Of a DNA stretch of 64,000 nucleotides, positions 46,942-56,099 are shown piece after piece. Made by a program: the position numbers and the translations under genes. The stretch is taken from positions 273,452,411 through 273,516,410 of the forward strand of contig OZ010786.1 in NCBI GenBank assembly GCA_963932465.1, written 5' to 3'. Position 1 is the stretch's first letter. Every line of letters begins with the position of its first letter. Below the pieces are notes generated by a model, which did no database searches, had not been told where the DNA came from, and saw only the letters and a list, made by a program, of their open reading frames with translations. The stretch is from Maratus speciosus (Eukaryota; Arthropoda; Arachnida; Araneae; Salticidae).

Positions 46942-48667
46942 TAATCTTTATAAGACGGGGTCCCATCTCTCGAAGCTGGGCCCTTGCATACCCTTGCGCC
47001 TCTGCTCGGAGACGATCCGAAGGCCGCCCCTCAAGAAGACTCCGGTCAAACCGACACACTGCCCATCGCACGTCAAGGCGGATATTCCCAAAAGAAAGAT
47101 GAATTGGCCGCATACGACAATCCTCACCACCCAGTTAGAAGAGCCAAATGATCCCTTCTCTTGGTTCCCGACCCAGTACGCCCCGACAGCCCGCAAGAAC
47201 CGAACACCTATAAAAGAGTCGAGGAACCTACAACGAGGTTTCCCGAGCCGGAGTTACTTTACGGAGGGCTCACAAGATCAAATACCATTTTCCGGCAAAG
47301 ACATTTTTGCAAGCCAACCGATAGGAGAGGGGGGACGTCCTTAATTAGAAGCCCCAGAGGTACGGGGAAAACTTCTCCTGACGACACAAACAACGCCTCG
47401 CTCAGGGGATCATGAAGGTACCTTTAACGGACCCCGAGGAGACAAGGAAACTCACCCTCTGATGACACGGACATCGCCTCGCTAGGGATATTTTCGCCAG
47501 TCTCTCCATTCAACAGGCGGAATCTCTTGCGGCTTAACACCCGGAACCATGAGAGACCAGACTAGGTGCGTTAGCGACCCCAGTAGGGCACGGAAACTTC
47601 CTCCAAGTCAGGATAGACCCCGACTCGCTAGGGGATTGGAGAGTCCGAAGTCCCGCCGGGCACCCACATCTCGATCCCACCCGAAAGTGGGGAAGCCGAC
47701 AAAAGCCTGGCTCCCGTTACCTTACCTCACGGTCGTCGAGGGTACCCAAGCACCTTGTGCCCTGACCCCGTGCAGTGACCGACCGCTATCTGTTAGTGCA
47801 TTCGAAAGTTAGTTTTAGAAACCTCTAGATCCTCACCACTGGACGCGGCAACCTACAGTAGCGCATAGGCACGCAGGATCTGAGTCGGACCGGGAGTTCG
47901 TCCGAGATTCGAAGCGCCGCCGTGTTAGTCGACGAGCCTCCGACCCGGTTCCCTGCGGGAATGGCGTTCAATGGCGGACCTGCCGGCCGACCCTCTCCCA
48001 GGGTATTCGGCACGACATCGGGCAACCACAGCCATACTGGCCTCCCTCTGCAATCACTCTCTGACCGACGAGGGCACCAACTAACCCCACCCACCTTGGG
48101 GTTGGCTCACAACTACCTTAGCTACTGGAGCATTGGCGGGATGAGCCACTTGACGCAAAGAGTACATCAGGCGCTGTCCGTACCCTCACCCTTCGGTTGC
48201 TCCGGGAGACCTTGCATGGCCATCCTGCGAACCCCGTCGTCACCAGTGAGCACCAAGGACAGTCCTATAAGGTCCGCTCTCTCCTCTCAAGCTCCTTCGC
48301 AGTCAATTGGTGGATGAGGTTCTACCACATTAGCTACCATTTGCCCAGAGTCACCACCCGCTCTATGACCGGCTCTGGGATGAGGCTATGGACCATCGCT
48401 ATCCGGCTTGCCCAGAGAACCCGGGTGCTGAAGGTTGCCCAAGGTACGAGTCCGAAGGCCCAACGGCCCATGCACAACGTCCGTTACACGTGGCCGCCGG
48501 ACTCGAGGCCTGTCGACCGCGAGCCACTCTAGGAGGCAGTAGGTCGTCCCCTTCCGGCCCCCCTCGCATTCGTACACAACGAACTCGGCCGGGCTCCCAG
48601 TCTCCTCCCCCACTCAAGGGGTCGGTTTAGGGCCACCCGGAGGGATAGCCGCTATTAATCTTTATAA
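46942..48667. mobile_element. 1.7-kb GC-rich insertion with 12-bp target duplication
   Basis: TAATCTTTATAA occurs exactly at 46942-46953 and 48656-48667, and the 1,702 bp between is sharply GC-richer than everything around it. The length fits the target-primed insertion duplications of non-LTR retrotransposons, but no poly(A) tail or reverse transcriptase is visible. Internally, three ~60-bp degenerate repeats (47351-47410, 47431-47490, 47576-47640) share ACCCC, GGAAACT and CGCCTCGCTAGGG. On the minus strand they read PSEAMSVSSEGEFPC-like, with frame breaks. ORFs on both strands reach 158 codons, but GC-rich DNA is stop-poor. Identity unknown; possibly an internally deleted retroelement. Confidence 0.6.
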
Positions 48668-49689
48668 ATGTAAACTTAACAAAAAATTCTAATAAAACTG
48701 CAAAAAAAATGTTTGATATAATTGGATTGTAAATATTGAATAAAAAGTTATTGAATAAAAAAGTTTTCTGATTATATTACCTTTGTACAATGGCTTAAAT
48801 TGATTTAACTGCAAAGTTTGGACTGTTGAAGAAAATATTTGAGTATATGTGCAGTATACATATAGAAAGACATCCAGAAAAAAAAGATACATGTAAAGCA
48901 TGTATGAAAACAAAGTTAATCAGTTTAAAAGTAAAATAAATAAGTAAATTGTAGTTTATCCAATATGAGTAATTCAAAATAAAATGGAAGAAACCATTAT
49001 TCCAGTTACTGTAGTATGTCAAACTCTAACCAAAGTACATATATTTGTTTATATGCATTTCTTTAACACCAAAAAAATTTATAATAAATGGAACGCCGAA
49101 TCTGTACTATAATTTTCAAGTCTTTTAGTATAAAAGCAATATGGAAGAAAACATTTTCTTACCTATTTCAGTATGATAAACAGTAATCCTAAAGTTCTCT
49201 CGAATTGTTTTCCTGACTATAAGTATTCTGTGATTCATTTAAGTTCTTACATTATCTTTTTGAGTATGTTCAATGGTTTCTCTGTAGTCGGTGTTTACCT
49301 AGAACATTTCTATAATCGAGGTCCACTGGCACGTCTCTATAACCTATTTTCTCCTGGAATATATTAGCAGGACATCCCGTGATAATTATTGTCCGCAGCA
49401 CCTCCGTCAAAAATCATTGCGATTTCATGCAACATAAAATTCTATTTAATTGCTATCTAAATTTTCTTTCCAAAAATCTCTATCGTATTGTATTTTTTAA
49501 AAGAGTTCGGGCTGAAATCTAGAAGAATCATTAATAATGTGGATAATAGAAACATCTTTCATAAAGTGGAAACCAGGATCCATGAGCTTTCGTATGAACA
49601 AATTGAATTCATACTCATTTTTCAAGTAATATAATAAAACTTTATAGAGATTGAAATAGTATAAAGTCATTAAAATACACGTCACTCAA
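48668..49689. other. AT-rich, no gene recognised
   Basis: No supported feature; ORFs of 60-75 codons are Phe/Tyr/Ile-rich and compositional. Confidence 0.45.
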
Positions 49690-50118
49690 TAAATATTCAT
49701 CGGTTGTAATGTAATCAAGATCTTTTAAGTGACCCTGTAAACGAACCGTAAATGCTTCAATGCCGCTTTACAATAGAGAGCTTAATTGGGTCAAATGCAG
49801 TAACATATATCTGAATATCGTGTGCATATAACCACTTTGACAAAAATTAGTCTATTTAGTATTGTTTTTTCTCTGTGTTAAGTATAGGAATCCAGTACAA
49901 TAAACTGAGGTAAATCAAAAACTAATCGATGCATTTTTATATGAAATTTTAAAGATTTAAACTGCTTATAAAACAAATTAAATATACCAAACCACTTAAA
50001 AATCCGCTAATTACGTACCTCTGTAGCTCTATCAAAAGATCTTTTGCGTGATCTTGTAAACAAAACGTAAATGCTACAATACTATTTTACAATAGGAAGC
50101 TTACTTTATTTTATTGTA

Positions 50119-51407
50119 TTAGGTTTTAACGAGTTTTCCGCCAGAAAAAATTCTTAATAATGTTAGAAAAAAAAACCATGAAAGCAGTACCTTTAGTGGG
50201 GGTAGTAATCACCATCCGAATCTCTGATTTTCTGCCAAGGTTTTGGTAGTTTTTCAAAACGCCCCCCCCCCCCCAGAAACTTGGGGGCCGCGGGTCCAAA
50301 AACATATCAACCTCATTTCGGTCGTCCTGTGCAGAATTAAAGATAGCACCAGCAAGATGTAGCTGCAAGTCTGAAAAAAGGTAGTAGTCCGAAGAAGTGA
50401 TGTCGGGGCTATATGGTGGGTGTGGCAAAAGATCCCATTCGAGTCCATACAAAGTCCAGCCGGTGAATGAAGACACATGTGATCTAGCATTATCTTGTTG
50501 AAACATTATCTTCTTGCGCCGGAACTCATTTTGACATTTTACCTTGATAGCAGCGTCAAAACGGACTAGCATCTTGCTGTACACCTTACTGTCCATGGTT
50601 TTACCTTTTTCCAGATACTCTTTGTGGATAATACCACGGCAATGTCGGCAATCCCACCAGATACAAAGCATTATCTTTTTGTTAGTCAAATTGCGCTTTG
50701 CGAAGCTGCCGACGTGCTCACCGGGCGTAGAGCAACCCTTTTTTCGGCTTGTGTTGTTGAAGTGAATCCACTCTTCGTCACAAGTGACGAAACGGTCCAG
50801 AATTTTGTCCTTGCGTTGATATTCGAGCAGATTAGTGCAGGTCTGAACACGTCTGCACTTATCTGCTTGTGTCAGCTCATGCGACACCCAGCGATTGAAC
50901 TTGTAAGTCAAGTTTATGCAATGCATAGCGCGGCTAATGGACATGGCACTAACGTCTAACTGCTTAGCTAGCTCTTGAGTGGTAATACTGATATTATTCC
51001 ACAAGTTCTCGCAGGCGGGCCTCATCAACATCAGTAGGCCGCTCTGCTTCTTGAATGTCACAGTTCTTGTTTTTGAACTTTCGGTACCAAAACTTCACAG
51101 TGTCATATGATTCAACAGTAGTGCTTAAAGCTGTACACATGATTCGGTGACATTATGTAGCTCACTTTTTGCAACAGAACTGGAAGTAAATGCTGGTTCT
51201 AATCTGGTAGCGTGATAGTTCCATTTCAGACACCCTGTATTTAATGATAACAATATTTTTTTACAAATTTCACAAAACAGTGTTATAAAGCAAGTCTCTT
51301 TCTTTCAAATGCCAAAAGTCGTTTGACAAAATATGAGCAAATACGACAACGCGAACTGTTTGAAAAGACGATATTAGCTGTGGCGGGAAACTTTCGTTAC
51401 AACCTGA
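50119..51407 (-). mobile_element. Mariner element, 1,289 bp, with both terminal repeats
   Basis: The ends are TTAGGTTTTAACGAGTTTTC (50119) and, inverted, TCAGGTTGTAACGAAAGTTT (51407), each bordered by TA (50117-50118 and 51408-51409). Length and TTAGGTTG-type termini fit the mariner family. It encodes one broken transposase on the minus strand and has a deleted relative at 29036-29360. Confidence 0.85.
50126..51224 (-). pseudogene. Mariner transposase, frameshifted
   Basis: Cut-and-paste DNA transposase acting on the flanking terminal repeats. The original start is probably at 51224 (MELSRYQIR), followed by early stops. YDTVKFWYRKF marks the first helix-turn-helix region, and a frameshift near 51020 leads into the long frame (51061-50126). 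Numbering from residue 1 of that frame, the catalytic triad is Asp95 (VTCDEEWIHF), Asp190 (FQQDNARSH) and Asp225 (SSDYYLF). The last two are separated by 34 residues, the mariner DD34D spacing. A second helix-turn-helix (ELAKQLDVSAMSISRAM) lies at 30-46. Near the C-terminus a C run at 50262-50276 shifts the frame around FLDPRPPSFW. All three aspartates remain, but the gene cannot be read as one protein. Confidence 0.9.
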
Positions 51408-51640
51408 TATTAACATATCTTAATTTCATGTGTATACGATTATTTTGACAAGAATTATACCATTTAATATATTTTTGCTCTAAACTCATAGAAATAAAAA
51501 AAACAATTAATACTTTTACATAAAATTTTAAAGATTGGAACTGCTTATAAAAACAAATAAAATACAGTAAACCGATAAAAAATTGGATAATTACATAACT
51601 CCTTAGCCCTTTCAAAAGATCTTTTGAGCGACGCTGTAAA

Positions 51641-51978
51641 CCAGCCACTCAACAGTTTTTTGACGCGGGCCGCAAACATAATTTTCCGACTTTAGGCGGG
51701 CCGCAACACACTTAAAAAAGGGCTTAAAAAACAGTAATTAAAATAATGAAGTTTTATCACTTGGGTCATTATTATCAGCTGGATTGAACACGGAAGAATT
51801 ACTACCAAAAAACTTAACACCACTCTTTCCCAATAATAAACTTCGTAGTAGATTTCTATTAGTAAATGCTGTAAAAATATTCCTCAAAGTTTGCTGGTTC
51901 ACAACAGTGCTGTGAAATGTTTTTTGTGCCATTATTTGACGCGATAAAAGTTTAACGGTGAAAACCAGTATTAGCTAT
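51641..51978. other. Possible hAT-like end; small ORF
   Basis: CAGCCACTCAACAG followed by two GCGGGCCGCAA motifs (51660-51710) resembles some hAT termini, but no matching end or 8-bp duplication was found. A 64-codon minus ORF (MAQKTFHSTVVNQQTLRN, then FFGSNSSVFNPADNN) is unrecognised. Confidence 0.2.
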
Positions 51979-52200
51979 ACAGGGTGATTCATAAATATCG
52001 AAACAATAAGCTATCTCCTTAAATATTGCCCCCTGGAACATACTTCCAATTGCAAAATTTCATAACAAAAGGTACCAAATTTAATGACGTAAGTTGTAAC
52101 TCCATGGGGGGGGGGGGGCTATTTGAGTAAATACAAAAACAAATTTTTTATTCTGCTCCCGTAGGGTAAATGTTACAATTAGGAAATTTTCTCTTATTAG
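51979..52200 (+). repeat. TACAGGGTGATTC repeat, copy 3
   Basis: Starts ACAGGGTGATTCATAAATAT and follows copies 1 and 2 for ~220 bp, including a long G run at 52098-52111 in place of GGGGGTC. It stops where the palindromic repeat at 52216 begins. Confidence 0.6.
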
Positions 52201-52215
52201 TCCATGCAATGGGTG

Positions 52216-52935
52216 GTTTTACCTGGCTAAATTAATGGCAGTTCTGGAAATTGTCTTACTTTATGTTTTTTGGGTCACTGAATCCAAATTTGTAACTTCC
52301 CACCAAAATTTCCCCCGGCAACCGCGCCAAATTTCGGTAAAATGCCCCCAAAAAAGGTTTTTATTAAAAAAAATCTTTTTTTTTTTATTGTTTTAGGAGA
52401 AAGGTATAAAGAAATTCAGAAAGTAGACAAAATTTGCAACAAATAAGATACATGACATTATGACGTTAGATGAATGGGGATAGGGAGATCTGCCTCGGAA
52501 CATGCGCCGCGGTGCTGCGGGACTAAGTTGCGCAATTTCAATTAAACACTCGCATCGTTTACAATCGCCCTCCCATCTCCCCTCCGAACTTTCCCTATAA
52601 GGTTTACTTTCATTTTTTTTTTGAGTCTCTGAATCCGAATTTTTAACTTCCCCCCAAAATTCCCCCCTCCGCAACCCCCCAAAATAGTTGTTTTTAAATA
52701 AAATTTTTAATTGTTTTAGGGTAAAAGTATGTAGAAATTCCGAAAGTAGACAAAATTTGCAACAAATAGGATGTATGACATTATCACGTAGGACAAAGGG
52801 GGAGAGAGGGGGCTGCCTCGGAACATTCCCCTCGCGCTGTTCTCAAAAAACAATTTTTTTCAAAGTGAGTCGAAATCCAGAACTATTATTAATTTTGCCA
52901 GGTAAAATACCCTATTGCCTGGACTTGCATAACTT
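52216..52935. mobile_element. ~700-bp palindromic element, relative of 4687-6146
   Basis: Shares TTTTACCTGGCTAAATTAAT, AACTTCCCACCAAAATTTCC, GCAACAAATAAGATACATGA and GGGGGCTGCCTCGGAACAT with the 4.7-kb element. It ends with the inverse of the same terminus (TAATTTTGCCAGGTAAAATA). The single unit is itself a foldback. Confidence 0.65.
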
Positions 52936-52963
52936 AGTGCACGTAGCGCCACAGTGCATGTTC

Positions 52964-54364
52964 AGGATTCTTCTGGAATTTCAGGATTAAAAAGAACAGG
53001 TATAACCTCATATTTAGCAATGTCGATTTGATAAGGGGGACAATTAGGGGGCCAACAAAAAATCAAAGAAAAAAAATAATACTTGAGATCACCCTGTAAA
53101 ATAAAATGCACGAAATGATCTATCGCTTCCTAATATAAATAAACAGACATTGTGCAATATGTGTATTCTTTTCTGTAAGAATAGCACGTATATTAATAGA
53201 GATATAGCGATTTATTTAAAAAAATTAAAAAATTCTTGCATGTTTTTTGCTTATAACATAAAGGGTTTTCAACCAAATTTAACGCCGATTTCAGAAAAAT
53301 TGACAACATATAGTAGAAACAATATAGTGCAAATGGAATATAAATATATTAAATATTTTAGGAAATATGAGCAGTTGTATGAAAGAATTTTTATCTGCGC
53401 ATGCGCGAACGATAATAAGGATCATTTTGCATAATTTAACCCCTTGGGGACGAGCGACACGTATATGTACCGGAAATAGGCCTAAGGATCCTCGTTTATC
53501 CTCACCAGTAAAATTTTACTGTAAAATTTGCCTTATTTAATCCGAGCATTTTCCCGATTTGAATAGACACAAACTTCTGTTTTTTTAAAACCGGTAGCAA
53601 AGTAATAAACATTTCGTAAAAGGCTCCCGTCGCGAAGGGGTTAATAGTCAACTCTATAGAGCAACTTATTAAAAAAATCTAGTCAAATATCGTAAAAATT
53701 CCGAAAGATATCGGCGTTAGAGTTAGCAAATTTTTAGTCGTTCTCTAAAAGCAGCTGAATGATAAGGGATTTTCCACAAATTGTCATTTTTAATTTTAAT
53801 TATTTTTTAATTTTCATTTTTTATTGATGCTTTAGTTCTTCTCTGATAACCAGCAGATTTTTTTTAATAAGTTGCTCCATAGACTATAAAATTATGTAAA
53901 ATGATCCTTGTTATCGTTCGTGCATGCGCAGATAAAAATTATTTCATACAACTGCTCATATTTCCTAAAGGATTTAATATATTTATATTCCAATTGCACT
54001 ATATTATTTCTACTCTATTTTGTCAATTTTTCTGAAATCGGCGTTAAATTTGGTTGAAAACCCTTTATGTTATAAGCAAAAAACATGCAAGAATTTTTTA
54101 ATTTCTTTAAATAAATCGCTATATCTCTATTAATATACGTGCTATTCTTACACAAAAGAATACACATATTGCACAATGTCTGTTTATTTATATTCGGAAG
54201 CGATAGATCATTTCGTGCATTTTATTTTACAGGGTGATCCCAAGTATTATTTTTTTTCTTTGATTTTTTGTTGGCCCCCTAATTGTCCCCCTTATCAAAT
54301 CGACATTTCTAAATATGATGTTATACCTGTTCTTTTTAATCCTGAAATTCCAGAAGAATCTGAC
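52964..54364. mobile_element. 1.4-kb foldback with ~510-bp arms
   Basis: The left arm starts GATTCTTCTGGAATTTCAGG and the right arm ends with its inverse. Both carry AAGGGGGACAATTAGGGGGC, the inverse of GTTATAAGCAAAAAACATGC, and the hexamer-rich GCGCATGC tract. The left arm runs 52964-53680 and contains a 209-bp TTAA element; the right arm runs 53856-54364; the loop is ~175 bp. Arms look ~93-95% alike by eye. ORFs at 53150 and 54176 fall inside the arms and are not genes. Confidence 0.75.
53436..53644. mobile_element. piggyBac-like TTAA MITE inside foldback arm
   Basis: Bounded by TTAA (53436-53439 and 53641-53644), with ends TTAACCCCTTGGGGACGAGC and, inverted, TTAACCCCTTCGCGACGGGA. The right arm of the foldback lacks it, giving an empty-site comparison. 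Non-coding. Confidence 0.7.
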
Positions 54365-54944
54365 AAGTATATTTTTAAACATTCGACAAAATCTCTAAAA
54401 TTGAAAAAAGTCATATTTATAAAACTTAACCTTTAAAACGGAATCAGATTTTTATTTATAAACAACAAAAAGTGCAAAAAGCTGTAAGTGCATCAAAAAA
54501 TATTTTCTTCTTCTTAGACACGAAGGATGTCTAGTTAAATATCATTTATGACTAATAAATATCAAGCAATTTTATCTCTGACATCTTCTTATTACATCTT
54601 CTTATCCACGTTTTCATTAGATTCTCGTGAAATTAGTAAGAATAAAAAATTTAAATGTTTATATAAAAGTTACATTTATAGCTTTTTAAACATATAATGT
54701 CTAAAGTACATTTTTAATTAAATTTTTAAGAGTGAAAGCAAAGAGAAACTGTCAAACATCACGATTCCGCTGAAGGAATTAAAAACACTAACTTTGACAC
54801 GGAGATTACTTTTACACTGTAGATGTTTGCTAAAAAATGGCTTTTAAGACATTTGAATTTTAAAATGTTGAAATGGGAGGGCTGTAAATTTACATACTTT
54901 AGCTGTTAATAAGTGATTTTTTTTCATTTAGATAATATAATTTT
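54365..54944. other. No gene recognised
   Basis: AT-rich sequence between the foldback and the satellite. Confidence 0.45.
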
Positions 54945-55030
54945 TGTTATTTTTTTATTAAATCACAGAATAAGCCACATAAAAATACTAAAAATAGTGT
55001 TTTATAAAAAAAAATTGAATGAACTTTATT
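54945..55030 (+). repeat. Isolated 372-bp satellite monomer fragment, left of insertion
   Basis: AAATCACAGAATAAGCCACA and the following AGTGTTTTATAAA...ACTTTATT match the satellite at 56400-60290. The monomer breaks off exactly at 55030, where the hairpin element begins, and resumes at ~56101. Confidence 0.75.
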
Positions 55031-56099
55031 ACTTTCTTCTATCTTTATAAGAAGAAAGTGCTGGATTCGTGAAAAATTTCGACTTCCGGTTTTCGATGGA
55101 TTTATATGTTTTAGAAGGTCTTTAATACGATTTGATGGTTTTTATTTAATGTCTGTCTGTGAGTTTGTCACTCTGTGAGTCTGCATGCGACAAAAATTTT
55201 CTGGACCCTTTATCTCAAGAACTAATGCACGAAATTTCCAAAAACTTTAAAGTCAGTTATACCTTGATATAAACTGGTTCTGATTACTTTTTTGAGTAAA
55301 TCGTCTAACAAGTGGCGCTGCTGTGCTGCATTTTATACAATTTCCACAATAGCTATATCTCAAAAGCTAATGCAGGGAATTTCATAAAATTTCAGATTCA
55401 GTTAGTCCTTGATACGGTTTGGTCTTGATTAGTTTTTAGTGAAAATCGCCCAACAGGTGGCTCTGCTATGCTGCATTATTCATGATTATCGCAATACCTG
55501 TATTTTAAGAACTAATGTACGAATTTTCATCGAACGTCAGATTCAGTTAGTCCCTGGTGAAATTAGTACTGTTTAGTTTTGGTGTAAATCTCCCAACAGG
55601 TGACGCTACTGTGCTGATTTTTTCACGATTTCCACAATAGCTGTATCTCAAGAACTAATGCATGAATCTTCGAGGTTCAGATTCAGTTAGACCCTAGTAT
55701 AAATTGGTCCTAATTAGTTTTTGGTGTAAATCGCTCAACAGGTGGCGCTGCTATGTGGAATTTTTTACGATTTCCCCAATAACTCTATCTCAATAACTAT
55801 TGCACGGATTTTCATCAAACTTCAGATTCAGTTAGAAGTTAACATAAGTTGTTGATGATTAGATTTTGGTTGGTGATTAGGTTAAATCACCTAACCGGTG
55901 CGCTGATATGCTGCATTTTGTATGACTTACACGATTTTAATGATAGTCCTATCTCAAGAACTAATGCACGGATTTTCATATCTTTATAATCCTCGTGATG
56001 GGCATAGATTGCCATTCAATTTTGGCACTGTACTAGAGAATTTTGAAATATTAACCTGTATGTGATAGAAGAAAGTTTTGGGATTTTCATATTCGACTA
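55031..56099 (-). mobile_element. Complete hairpin-terminated repeat element inserted in satellite
   Basis: An inverted version of the blocks at 1-2790. The hairpin ACTTTCTTC...GAAGAAAGT (55031-55059) comes first, then the tail, a CTGTCTGTGAG stretch, about six ~142-bp units marked by ATCTCAAGAACTAATGCACG, and finally the leader with GATAGAAGAAAGTTTTGGGA ending at CGACTA (56099). Satellite sequence ends at ACTTTATT on one side and continues as TTTTTATCAGTAGCCGCTAG on the other. The insertion therefore fell in the T run of the monomer. This gives both element ends. Confidence 0.75.

Larger units (their letters stand above)
49690..51640 (-). repeat. Divergent TTTACAGGG-type array interrupted by mariner
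   Basis: The flanks 49718-50057 and 51500-51640 share AAATTTTAAAGATT, AACTGCTTATAAA and CAAAAGATCTTTTG, followed by a tract whose minus strand is GTTTACA(A/G)GRTCAC. That is the same core as the plus-strand arrays at 17 kb and 36-38 kb. The mariner lies between two such units. Confidence 0.5.

Noticed and set aside
46889..47113. LREMGPRLIKI resembling a Brix-domain ribosome-biogenesis motif
   Set aside because: A single short match at the edge of the GC-rich insertion, in a frame overlapped by others, with no further Brix residues.
46868..48630. Multiple overlapping ORFs of 70-158 codons in the GC-rich block, and a possible bacterial insert
   Set aside because: Open frames overlap on both strands, as expected in GC-rich DNA. 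No recognisable bacterial protein, ribosome-binding site or operon; the 12-bp duplication points to transposition.
46954..48655. Ribosomal DNA fragment
   Set aside because: The GC content suggested it, but I found none of the conserved 18S or 28S landmarks I know, and the internal degenerate repeats do not fit.
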